DNA of 64,000 nucleotides from CAYMEV01 sp964431655 [NCBI: uncultured bacterium] (lineage in GTDB: Bacteria; CAYMEV01), in assembly GCA_964431655.1 (NCBI GenBank), contig CAYSKJ010000001.1, positions 1 to 64,000 on the forward strand, read 5' to 3'. The position numbers were made by a program, and so were the translations under genes. Numbering within the stretch: the stretch's first letter is position 1; each line of letters opens with the position of its first letter. Below the pieces are notes generated by a model. That model had not been told where the DNA came from. It made no database searches and saw only the letters and a program-made list of their open reading frames with translations. Below are positions 26,803-34,042 of the stretch, one piece after another.

Positions 26803-27426
26803 CTATCCGGCAATATTCCTGACAGCATTCATCTTGGTATCGTGAGCGTTTTTCATGGTATTCTGAAGCAGCTGCTGGAGCTGTGAAAGCTGCTGCTGGA
26901 GCTGTTGCAGCTCTGTCTGCTGGCTCTGGGACAGCTTCTCTGAGCCGCTGGCTTTTTTTGCTGCATCTTCCAGCTTTTTTTCAGTCTTTTCAATAAGCTG
27001 GCTCAGTACCCTGGACAGGAAATCTTCTATGCTCTCACCGGGTTTACGGGATGTTCCCCCGGTCTGCTGAGATTGCTGGGCCTGATCAGTCTGCTGAGCC
27101 TGCCCAACCTTCTGCCCTGCCTCAAAACCGGCCCTGAAACCGGAAGCCCTGCCGGCCATGTATCCCCTGAGGAAGTTGCCGATGGTAGGCCTGTTCATTG
27201 CCCCGAAACCGGAAGGCCTGAACATGCCTCCCAGGCCTTTCTGAAGGGTCTGGGCAAAATCCCCGATCTTGTTGAAAAGATTGCCCATGCTCTTTGCTAT
27301 GGAGCTGATTCCGCCGAGCATGCCCATGGGGCCCTGGGTTATTGCGCTGATTGCTTTGCCTATAGCACCCATATTCGGGAGAATTTTGGATGCAATACTT
27401 GAAACGATGCTACCGATAAACGGCAT
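26803..27426 (-). CDS. Gln-rich hypothetical protein
   Basis: A 207-residue protein I do not recognise. Residues 1-80 are rich in Gly, Ile, Ser, Met and Ala with repeating SSIASK and ISAIT-type segments and no signal peptide. Residues 80-110 have a Gly/Ala/Arg pattern (GYMAGRASGFRAGFEAGQKVG). From about 110 to the end it is Gln/Ser-rich and helical (QLQQLQQQLSQLQQLLQ), a likely coiled coil. It has a strong ribosome binding site (AGGAGG, 8 bases upstream) inside a small hairpin, and its own terminator. Base use is more GC-rich than its surroundings. It could be a self-assembling or secreted structural protein. Confidence 0.6.
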   Translation of the reverse strand: MPFIGSIVSSIASKILPNMGAIGKAISAITQGPMGMLGGISSIAKSMGNLFNKIGDFAQTLQKGLGGMFRPSGFGAMNRPTIGNFLRGYMAGRASGFRAGFEAGQKVGQAQQTDQAQQSQQTGGTSRKPGESIEDFLSRVLSQLIEKTEKKLEDAAKKASGSEKLSQSQQTELQQLQQQLSQLQQLLQNTMKNAHDTKMNAVRNIAG

Positions 27427-27434
27427 TTTAAGTA

Positions 27435-27459
27435 CCTCCTGTATATTTTTTTCAGGAGG
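27435..27459 (-). promoter_or_regulatory. Hairpin hiding the ribosome binding site of the Gln-rich gene
   Basis: A perfect 7-bp inverted repeat (CCTCCTG at 27459-27453 and CAGGAGG at 27441-27435 on the minus strand) with an 11-base A/T-rich loop. The downstream arm is the Shine-Dalgarno sequence itself, so pairing would block ribosome entry. Whether the transcript includes the upstream arm is not known. Confidence 0.4.
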
Positions 27460-27565
27460 ATATCAAGTGTTTGGGATCCTTTTTCAAGAATTCCAAGCAT
27501 TTAATATCCTTCTTTCCTATATTATCTGTACTGCTTGGATTTTGTTGCTAAAAAAATTATATTTC

Positions 27566-27593
27566 TTGAATATTTTTTCAATGAATATATTAT
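27566..27593 (+). promoter_or_regulatory. Sigma-70 type promoter for the STAS gene
   Basis: TTGAAT (27566-27571), a 16-bp spacer and TATTAT (27588-27593). It lies in the AT-rich intergenic region divergent from the Gln-rich gene and points at the ATG at 27642, whose AAGGAG site follows. Confidence 0.45.
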
Positions 27594-27641
27594 TTTACTG
27601 ATGAATACTACATGATGAAACCTGGTTAAGGAGTTATATAT

Positions 27642-27995
27642 ATGCATTTGTCAAGGTACAAAAAGGGAGATATTGATATCATTGAGATAGGCGGAAAGCT
27701 TGAGGACAGCCATTCCCAGGAATTTATAGATTATATCGACGAAATAATCAGTGCAGGCTCAAGCTATTTAATAATAGATATGAACAGTCTTGATTATATA
27801 AGCTCAAGCGGGCTTGGGGCAATCTCAGCAAAACATATAAGCCTGAGCATAAGAGGGGGGAAATTGATACTGACTCAGATGAAACCGAATATAGAGAAGG
27901 TATTTCAAATCACCCGCATATTACGGATAATACCAAACTACCCTACTCTGAAAGATGCCCTGGAAGACCTGGAAAGGCAAAAACCAGGCAGTTAG
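27642..27995 (+). CDS. STAS-domain anti-sigma factor antagonist
   Basis: A 117-residue single STAS domain in the SpoIIAA/RsbV family. The phosphoacceptor region reads DMNSLDYISSSGLGAI, with Ser54-56 at the site normally phosphorylated by an anti-sigma kinase, and GGKLILTQM and KVFQITRILRII follow. Such proteins bind and neutralise an anti-sigma factor or HATPase kinase. No partner kinase, phosphatase or sigma factor gene is adjacent. It has a good ribosome binding site (AAGGAG). Its stop overlaps pyrE, running the other way, by 4 bases. Confidence 0.9.
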   Translation: MHLSRYKKGDIDIIEIGGKLEDSHSQEFIDYIDEIISAGSSYLIIDMNSLDYISSSGLGAISAKHISLSIRGGKLILTQMKPNIEKVFQITRILRIIPNYPTLKDALEDLERQKPGS

Positions 27996-28552
27996 CCCTT
28001 ATATCCGGCCTTTTCAAAAAGCAATGTCCTGGTAAAGACAGGGATGAACCTGTAATCAGTAAGGAGCTGGCCTGCTCCCTCTTCTCTGTCCACCAGGCAC
28101 AGGACTGCCTCAACCCTGTGGCCTTCCTCCTCAACAGCTCTTATCGCTGACAGGGTTGACCCCCCGGTTGTTGCCACATCATCCACGATTATTACGCTGG
28201 AACCGCCTTCTATATGTCCCTCTATCCTCTTTTTTTTGCCATGCCCCTTGGCTTCCTTTCTTACCAGAAATCCGTCTACCGGCATATTATTCTGCCAGGA
28301 TACCACGGTAACAGCTGTTGTAATTGGATCTGCCCCCAGGGACAGGCCCCCTATGTACCTTGAATTAAGCCCAAGCTTTTTTATGGCATCAAAAAGCACA
28401 TTGCCTATCAGGTATGAACCGCGGGATGACAGGGTGGTTATCCTTGCATCAAAGTAGAAACTGCTTTTCTTTCCTGATGCAAGGGTGAAATCTCCGAAGC
28501 TCAGGGATTTCTCAATTAGAAGGTCAAGTAGTTCTCTTTTAGTATTGTCCAT
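27992..28552 (-). CDS. pyrE: Orotate phosphoribosyltransferase
   Basis: A 186-residue enzyme joining PRPP and orotate in pyrimidine synthesis. Signatures are FTLASGKKSSFYFDAR, RKEAKGHGKKKRIEG and the PRPP-binding loop VIIVDDVATTGGSTLSA. The start was chosen at the ATG at 28552 because GGAG lies 6 bases upstream and the protein then begins as in other PyrE; the frame is open further upstream but with an AT-rich, non-protein-like stretch. It stands alone here without other pyr genes and overlaps the STAS gene stop by 4 bases. Confidence 0.93.
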   Translation of the reverse strand: MDNTKRELLDLLIEKSLSFGDFTLASGKKSSFYFDARITTLSSRGSYLIGNVLFDAIKKLGLNSRYIGGLSLGADPITTAVTVVSWQNNMPVDGFLVRKEAKGHGKKKRIEGHIEGGSSVIIVDDVATTGGSTLSAIRAVEEEGHRVEAVLCLVDREEGAGQLLTDYRFIPVFTRTLLFEKAGYKG

Positions 28553-28639
28553 ATAAAGCTCCATTATAAAATTGATTTTTGATTTTTCATTGTTATTGTA
28601 TTTTATTATTAGAAATAGCAAGATAAAAAGGAGAATGAA

Positions 28640-28885
28640 TTGGATATCAAACTGCCATTATTGCTCAATATGCTAAAAGACCTTATTGATATTGATTTTA
28701 ATGATAATATGAGCAGTGTCGAAAAGGAAACCGAGCTGAAAGATAAAATCAGGAAAAATGAGGCAAAGCTGAAGAACAAGGTTTTTGAGCTCAACGGTGA
28801 AAGGGAGATGCTCCAGGACAAGCTGGAGGATATTGAATCTATTATCATAAATATTGAATACCTTGTGGATTGGGCAAAATCCTGA
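28640..28885 (+). CDS. Small coiled-coil protein
   Basis: An 81-residue highly charged helical protein. The start is TTG with AAGGAG 6 bases upstream (28628-28633), a well placed site. Residues about 25-75 have a heptad pattern rich in Lys and Glu (KDKIRKNEAKLKNKV, LQDKLEDIESII). It ends 31 bases before the next gene start. I do not recognise the family; a helper to the PP-loop protein that follows is possible by position only. Confidence 0.5.
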   Translation: MDIKLPLLLNMLKDLIDIDFNDNMSSVEKETELKDKIRKNEAKLKNKVFELNGEREMLQDKLEDIESIIINIEYLVDWAKS

Positions 28886-28916
28886 AAGTACTGATACTGC
28901 TGATGAGCCGGCTGAC

Positions 28917-29849
28917 ATGAGAAAGCGGAGAGCCGTTGGACTGCTGTCTTTCGGCCTTGACAGCAGGCTCGCCTATGCAGTTATGAAAAGAGCCGGCTTT
29001 GAAATACAGCCGGTTTATATCGATATGGGTTTTTGTGCCTGTGACATACACAGGTTTTTTTCCGGCTGGGGCGATGAGGAAAGCATTTATGAAAACCTCA
29101 TTATTATTGATGCTTTTAACAGGTTTAAGGACATACTCATAAATCCGCGTTTTGGCTATGGAAAGAACCTGAACCCTTGCATTGACTGCAAAATAATGAT
29201 GTTTATGCTTGCAAGGGAAATCATGGAAGAAAGCTCCATGGACCTGATCTTTACAGGAGAAGTAAAGGGTCAGAGGATGATGAGCCAGATAAACAGGAAT
29301 ATGAATATTATAGAAAGGGAGGCAGGAACCCGGGGAAAAGTGTTCAGGCCTCTCTCTGCTAAGCTTTTTGAACCGGTAGAGCTGGAGAGGGAAGGCCTGA
29401 TAGAGAAAAGCCGGTTCTACGGGTTTTTCGGAAAATCCAGAAAACCCCAGATAAAGCTCGCAGAAGCCTTGAATATCAGGAATTTTCCATCTCCTTCAGG
29501 GGGATGCCTTCTGACCTACCGGGGTTTTTCCCGGAAGGCTGGAGAGCTCCTTTCCTTTTATGGCCCAGATAAAATTACAAGGCAGAACGTTTCCCTTCTC
29601 AAAACCGGGAGGCATTTCTTTATTTATGATTCCCTGCATGCAATCATTGGAAGGAACCAGGATGAAAACAACAGGCTGATGGCTGTTAAAAATGCGGACT
29701 GGATTTTAACGCCGGCGGATGAGAAAGGGCCTTGCTCTATAATATTTGAGAAAAAACCCTGTGAAACTGCCATGGAAAAGTGCAGGTCGCTGGTCAGGAG
29801 ATATTCAGACAATAACCCTGATATCCTTCAGTATAGAATACCCGGCTGA
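28917..29849 (+). CDS. PP-loop ATPase (ThiI-like thiolation-type)
   Basis: A 310-residue protein with an N-terminal PP-loop: LLSFGLDSRLAYAVMKR, where SFGLDS replaces the usual SGGLDS. Further signatures are GYGKNLNPCIDCKI, LIFTGEVKGQRMMSQ, RPLSAKLFEP, GKSRKPQI and PSPSGGCLLTY, the pattern of tRNA 4-thiouridine/ThiI-like adenylating enzymes. The start was set at the ATG at 28917, as the frame upstream reaches back only to a TTG inside the preceding coiled-coil gene. It should adenylate a substrate and possibly move sulfur; the target RNA or protein is unknown. Conserved Cys pairs (NPCIDC, GGCLLT) fit thiolation. Confidence 0.75.
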   Translation: MRKRRAVGLLSFGLDSRLAYAVMKRAGFEIQPVYIDMGFCACDIHRFFSGWGDEESIYENLIIIDAFNRFKDILINPRFGYGKNLNPCIDCKIMMFMLAREIMEESSMDLIFTGEVKGQRMMSQINRNMNIIEREAGTRGKVFRPLSAKLFEPVELEREGLIEKSRFYGFFGKSRKPQIKLAEALNIRNFPSPSGGCLLTYRGFSRKAGELLSFYGPDKITRQNVSLLKTGRHFFIYDSLHAIIGRNQDENNRLMAVKNADWILTPADEKGPCSIIFEKKPCETAMEKCRSLVRRYSDNNPDILQYRIPG

Positions 29850-29858
29850 AAAATATTT

Positions 29859-29887
29859 TTGCTTTTAAGCTTCCAGGGATCTATAAT
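29859..29887 (+). promoter_or_regulatory. Sigma-70 type promoter for the ATP-grasp gene
   Basis: TTGCTT (29859-29864), a 17-bp spacer and a consensus TATAAT (29882-29887). Transcription near 29894 leaves a leader of about 29 bases containing GGGGG before the ATG at 29923. Confidence 0.65.
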
Positions 29888-29922
29888 TAGATGAAAGCAT
29901 TTCTAAAAAGGGGGTATATTCC

Positions 29923-30963
29923 ATGCCTGGATATAAGAAATATTGTGTGGGAGTCTTTCATTTTGCCAGCCCTTTCGGCGATGAGCTTGTAAAGCGTCTT
30001 AATGCGACTGAACCTTTCCTTATTGACAGCATTGAATACAAGATAACAGCTGATGATGTAAAGATACATGAATTCGGGCTTGAATGGGGTTCCTCCCACC
30101 AGCTTATAATAGACAGGGGCTCCCATGTCTACCAGCAGGCGAGGAATGTATTCAAAATGCTTTCCTTCAGGGGAGTCCATATAATAAATAATCCCTATTC
30201 CTTTGAATTCTTCATGAACAAGGATGTAGGCTACTATTATGTCAATATGCTCGGTGTTCCGGTACCCCCTACCTACAGCCTTCCCCCTCATGACAATTTC
30301 GGCTTTACTCCGGAGGAACTCCGCAATAACCTTTATTTCGACTGGGAAAAGATGATAGAAGAGGTTGGTTTTCCCATGTTTATCAAGCCTGCCCAGGGAA
30401 GGGGAGGGCTGAACACCTATGAAGTCAGAAATTACCAGGAGCTTTTAGAATACTATAACCGCTCCGGTGACTCGGTAATGAGCCTTCAGAAAAAGATAGA
30501 CAGCAACAGGGGCTATATTGTCAGGACTCTGTGCATAGGCAGGAAGATACTCCCTGTAAAGTATATATTCAAAAATACTGACGGTCCTGAGTATATTTAT
30601 GACGAATCCTTCCTGAGCCCTGAAGAAGGCAGGAAGGTAACAGAGTATGCCAGGATCATCAATTTTGTTTTCGGATACAAGATGAATTCTGTAGAATTTA
30701 TAATCAAAGACGGCATACCGTGGGCAATTGACTTCAACAATCCGGTTCCTGACGGCAGGAAGGAAGCCCTGGGAGAAATCTATTTCAATGATTACCAGGA
30801 GGCTCTGGTCAATCTCGTGATTGAAACTGCAAAATCAGGTAAAATGTCGGAATTTATACCTCCTATGAATAAGATAGCAGAGCTGGCAAGGCTTGATATC
30901 CCGCCTTCAGAAAGGTGCAGGAGAATTCTTAAGCTTGCCGAAGATATGTACTATAATAGTTAG
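29923..30963 (+). CDS. ATP-grasp domain protein (RimK-like)
   Basis: A 346-residue protein. The central and C-terminal regions have ATP-grasp features: GFPMFIKPAQGRGGLNTYEV (only the core MFIKPAQGRGG needed) with the ATP Lys, then VEFIIKDGIPWAIDFNNPVPDG with metal-binding acidic residues near the end. The N-terminal region (residues 1-110) is a pre-ATP-grasp alpha/beta domain. Such ligases join a carboxylate to an amine or thiol. The substrate cannot be told. It stands behind its own promoter and precedes a GyrI-like secreted protein by 31 bases. Confidence 0.72.
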   Translation: MPGYKKYCVGVFHFASPFGDELVKRLNATEPFLIDSIEYKITADDVKIHEFGLEWGSSHQLIIDRGSHVYQQARNVFKMLSFRGVHIINNPYSFEFFMNKDVGYYYVNMLGVPVPPTYSLPPHDNFGFTPEELRNNLYFDWEKMIEEVGFPMFIKPAQGRGGLNTYEVRNYQELLEYYNRSGDSVMSLQKKIDSNRGYIVRTLCIGRKILPVKYIFKNTDGPEYIYDESFLSPEEGRKVTEYARIINFVFGYKMNSVEFIIKDGIPWAIDFNNPVPDGRKEALGEIYFNDYQEALVNLVIETAKSGKMSEFIPPMNKIAELARLDIPPSERCRRILKLAEDMYYNS

Positions 30964-30994
30964 CATAAGCCATATTCCAAAAAAGGAGGAGCAT

Positions 30995-31585
30995 ATGAAA
31001 CGATTACTTTCTCTGGCAGGCATTGTTTGCCTGTTCGCGTCCCTGCTGATCGCGGGTGATAACGCTATTTCGGAAAAGAAGATGGACCCTTTTGCTATTG
31101 TATGCATGCACTGCAACGGTTCTTATGAGCAAATGAACAAAGCCATTGAGGGATTCATCCAGGAATTTTTCAGCCAGAAACTCGTACCTGATGGCCCCCT
31201 TATGGGTATTTACTACAATTCACCCGACATGGTCAGTCCTGAAGAGCTTAAGTGGGCTGTCGGCTTTCCCGTTGTTGGCAATGTAAAGGTAAATGAGCCC
31301 CTGAAGCTGTGTCATTTCAAGCACGAGCTGGTGCTCTGCCATCTTTACAAGGGCCCCTACGAGCAAATGGCCAAGGCCTACGAGGCCATTGAAGCCTACA
31401 TGAAGGAAAACAGCTACCAGTGGGACGGCCCTGCTTATGAGAGGTGGCTTGACAACCCCCAGGAAGTTAAACCCGAAAACCTGCGCACGGAAATCATTGT
31501 GCCTGTAAAAAGGTGTACGGTTGAAGTGGTAAAACCGGAAGAGGGAAAGCCCCTGAAACCCGAAGAACAGCAGGAACCCAGATAA
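30995..31585 (+). CDS. Exported GyrI-like (AraC effector-binding fold) protein
   Basis: A 196-residue protein with a signal peptide (residues 1-21, MKRLLSLAGIVCLFASLLIAG). The remainder has the GyrI-like small-molecule-binding fold: GSYEQMNKAIEGF, MGIYYNSPDM, KWAVGFPV and a second copy of the opening motif KGPYEQMAKAYEAI, ending with TEIIVPV. The start was set at the ATG at 30995, with AAGGAGGA 4 bases upstream; the frame is open further upstream in the ATP-grasp gene. The fold is usually cytoplasmic and joined to regulators, so a periplasmic copy is unusual. A tail of Glu, Pro and Lys follows. Confidence 0.8.
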   Translation: MKRLLSLAGIVCLFASLLIAGDNAISEKKMDPFAIVCMHCNGSYEQMNKAIEGFIQEFFSQKLVPDGPLMGIYYNSPDMVSPEELKWAVGFPVVGNVKVNEPLKLCHFKHELVLCHLYKGPYEQMAKAYEAIEAYMKENSYQWDGPAYERWLDNPQEVKPENLRTEIIVPVKRCTVEVVKPEEGKPLKPEEQQEPR

Positions 31586-31594
31586 TCAAATTCT

Positions 31595-31619
31595 CCAGGG
31601 CAGCGGACAGCTGCCCTGG
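31595..31619 (+). terminator. Hairpin after the GyrI-like gene, possible terminator
   Basis: A perfect 10-bp stem (31595-31604 with 31610-31619) and a 5-base loop just after the stop at 31585. The following bases are not T-rich, so it may need help or act mainly as an RNA stabiliser. It lies in the convergent gap before the binding-protein gene. Confidence 0.4.
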
Positions 31620-31738
31620 TTCCAGATCATTCTGTTTTCTGCCAGAATAGAGAGGACCTTTTATACCAGAAACATATGAAAAGACCCGGTGGAGAAAATT
31701 TTTAATTCTGTTAAATTATTAAGATGCAGGGCTTAAGC

Positions 31739-33274
31739 TTAAGGCCCTGCAAGTTCTACATCCAGAAGGAAATTGAAGGAGCCGTCGGGATAAGGCACTG
31801 CATTCTCTATCCTTCTGGAGCATAATATAAGGTTTGAGTGGTACCAGAGGTGTATATAGGGGAGTTCCTCGTTGAGTATATGCTGTATTCTGCAGTAGTA
31901 ATCCCTTCTTTTATCCCTGTCGGATGTTTTCCTTGCCAGGTCTATGAGCCTGTCAACGCTCTGGTTGGTATACCTGCCCCTGTTGGCGCCCTCGGGGGGT
32001 ATACTTGAGGATGAGAGCACATAATAAAAAATATCAGGATCTGAAATTCCTACCCACCTTAGTGAAAACAGCTGAAAATCGCCCTTTTTTATATCACTGT
32101 AAAAGGTTCCCCATTCCCTGGACACGATTTTTATGCCTATACCCGCATTCCGGAGCTGGTCCTGAATTATCTGGGCAAGGAGCAGGGCCTGGGCATTTTC
32201 GCTGGTTTTGTATTCCAGGGTAAAATAAATACCCTTTTCATCCTTTCTGTATCCCTCTTTTTCAATAAGCTCCCCTGCTTTTTCCGGGTCATACCCATAT
32301 GAAACCAGACCATCGCAGTGTGCCCAGTTCATTGGTGATAAAATGCTGTCGGCCTTAAGGGCAAAACCCCTGTAAATATGCTTGATAATAGTATCCCTGT
32401 CGATGCTGAAGGCCAGGGCTTTCCTGATGTTATTGTTTTTTAGTATGCTGTCCTGCAGGTTAAATCCTATATACTGATAGTTAATGCCCTGAGAGGACGA
32501 CAGGGTATAGTCTTTGTCCCTGCTGAACCGGTCCACTGAATCATAGGGGATATCGTTCTGCAGGAGATCTATGCCCTTGTTCTCCAGCTCAAGCATACGG
32601 GTTGTTGTGTCTGGAATTATCCTGAATATTATGTTTTTGATTTTCGGCTTTTTGCCAAAATATTCATCGAACCTCTCCAGGGACAGGGATATACCTTCCC
32701 TGTGATTCACCAGCCTGAAGGGCCCGCTGCCTACGGGGTTTTTCCTGAGAAAAGAGCTGTCGGTCCTGTCTATGTTCTCAGGGATAATCCCGATTGTCAA
32801 ATAATCGAGGAAGGGAGAAAATACTTCTTTAAGCTCAAACGCCAGAGTATAGTCATCTATTATCATGATTTCTTTTATTATCTCATAGGAGGCTTTTTTA
32901 AAGGAGACAAAGTCCTCATCGAGCATACTGCAGAAGGTATATTTAATATCCCTGGAGGTCAGTTCCCTTTTATCATGAAATAATATTCCCCTTTTGATAT
33001 GAAAAATAAATACCAGGTCATCCTCTATCTCATAGCTCTCGACAATATCAGGTATAAGATTTGAATCCCTCCCTTTGGTAAAAAGAGAGCTGTAAATAAG
33101 GGAGCATATGCGGGATGAATTTGCATCGGTTGCAGTTCTCGGATCAAGGTCTTCCACTGAAGCTTCAAGACCCATGGTGATGCATTCCGGATCAGCTTTA
33201 CTGGCCTTGCCGGTGCAGGAGAAAAGGTTTATTAAAGCCAGGGAAAGCAGGAAAATAAAAAACCTGGGTTTCAT
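31739..33274 (-). CDS. Peptide/nickel ABC transporter substrate-binding lipoprotein
   Basis: A 511-residue family 5 solute-binding protein, such as DppA or OppA. The lipoprotein signal has the lipobox LFSC (Cys20). The body has DLDPRTATDANSSRICSLIYSSLF near the N-terminus (core only: DLDPRTA), NPVGSGPFRL, RKALAFSIDR and the C-terminal ELPYIHLWYHSNL. It binds oligopeptides or similar ligands in the periplasm. No permease or ATPase gene is adjacent, so it may work with a transporter elsewhere. Its ATG overlaps the queC stop (ATGA), with GGAGG as the ribosome binding site. A hairpin around 31729-31751 includes the stop. Confidence 0.88.
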   Translation of the reverse strand: MKPRFFIFLLSLALINLFSCTGKASKADPECITMGLEASVEDLDPRTATDANSSRICSLIYSSLFTKGRDSNLIPDIVESYEIEDDLVFIFHIKRGILFHDKRELTSRDIKYTFCSMLDEDFVSFKKASYEIIKEIMIIDDYTLAFELKEVFSPFLDYLTIGIIPENIDRTDSSFLRKNPVGSGPFRLVNHREGISLSLERFDEYFGKKPKIKNIIFRIIPDTTTRMLELENKGIDLLQNDIPYDSVDRFSRDKDYTLSSSQGINYQYIGFNLQDSILKNNNIRKALAFSIDRDTIIKHIYRGFALKADSILSPMNWAHCDGLVSYGYDPEKAGELIEKEGYRKDEKGIYFTLEYKTSENAQALLLAQIIQDQLRNAGIGIKIVSREWGTFYSDIKKGDFQLFSLRWVGISDPDIFYYVLSSSSIPPEGANRGRYTNQSVDRLIDLARKTSDRDKRRDYYCRIQHILNEELPYIHLWYHSNLILCSRRIENAVPYPDGSFNFLLDVELAGP

Positions 33275-33960
33275 AAATTGCCTCCATAAATGGTATTCTC
33301 ATCTCTAATACCCATGCTTCTGAAGGCCTCTGACCTGAAAAGGCAGGAATCGCATGTCCTGCAGGGCTTACGACCTTGAGGGTTATAGCATGAGAAGGTT
33401 CTGGCGTAGTCTACACCAAGGGAAAAGCCGATTTGCAGTATTTCATTTTTGGACTTATCAATAAAGGGAGCCTCAATGCACAGGGGGGAACCCTGGGTTC
33501 CTGCTTTTGTACCTGCCTTTAACAGTTCATTGAACGTTTTAAGGTATTCCGGCCTGCAGTCAGGATATCCTGAATAGTCCACAGAATTTATACCCGTAAA
33601 CACCCTGCCTATCCCCTTTGATTCCGCCAGGGAGCTTGCTATTGCCAGGAAAACGGTATTTCTTGATGGCACATAGGTGTTGGGAATAGAACTGCGGCTG
33701 ATCGAGCCGGTTTCAACCTCAAGGGACATGTCGGTCAAAGCTGAGCCCTTTATAAGTTCGAAGGAAAGAGGAAATATTATATGTTCAGATACATTATATC
33801 TTTTTGCCTGGTATTCGGCATAGCAGATTTCCACCCGGTTCCGCTGGGAGTAGTCGAAAGTAAGGGCAACGGGTTTCTGCCCCATGGATGCAAGATATGC
33901 AAGGAGAGTCGTTGAGTCAAGCCCCCCGCTCAGTATAATTAAAGAACTGCCATTACTCAT
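33271..33960 (-). CDS. queC: 7-cyano-7-deazaguanine synthase
   Basis: A 229-residue enzyme that makes preQ0 from 7-carboxy-7-deazaguanine for queuosine. The PP-loop is LIILSGGLDSTTLLAYL; then ALTFDYSQRNRVE, NTYVPSRNTVFLAIA, GINSVDYSGYPDCRPEY and the zinc-binding TFSCYNPQGRKPCRTCDSC. The start was set at the ATG at 33960: an upstream TTG lies beyond the likely transcription start. It overlaps the following binding-protein gene by 4 bases (ATGA). No queD, queE or queF is in the window. Confidence 0.92.
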   Translation of the reverse strand: MSNGSSLIILSGGLDSTTLLAYLASMGQKPVALTFDYSQRNRVEICYAEYQAKRYNVSEHIIFPLSFELIKGSALTDMSLEVETGSISRSSIPNTYVPSRNTVFLAIASSLAESKGIGRVFTGINSVDYSGYPDCRPEYLKTFNELLKAGTKAGTQGSPLCIEAPFIDKSKNEILQIGFSLGVDYARTFSCYNPQGRKPCRTCDSCLFRSEAFRSMGIRDENTIYGGNL

Positions 33961-33996
33961 AAAACAATTTAAATCATTGATATTTTCATTTATTAT

Positions 33997-34025
33997 AATA
34001 TAATCAGTCAGCAATATTTATACAA
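33997..34025 (-). promoter_or_regulatory. Sigma-70 type promoter for queC
   Basis: On the minus strand TTGTAT (34025-34020), a 17-bp spacer and TATATT (34002-33997). Transcription would start near 33990, leaving about 30 bases before the ATG at 33960, too short for a preQ1 riboswitch. Confidence 0.5.
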
Positions 34026-34042
34026 GCTTTTATTTTATAATT

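Noticed and set aside
31729-31751. Hairpin at the stop of the oligopeptide-binding gene
   Set aside because: The stem includes the stop codon and is not followed by a clear T run on the minus strand, so it was not listed as a terminator.
33960-34025. preQ1 riboswitch before queC
   Set aside because: Promoter-to-ATG distance is about 30 bases and no pseudoknot-like layout is visible.
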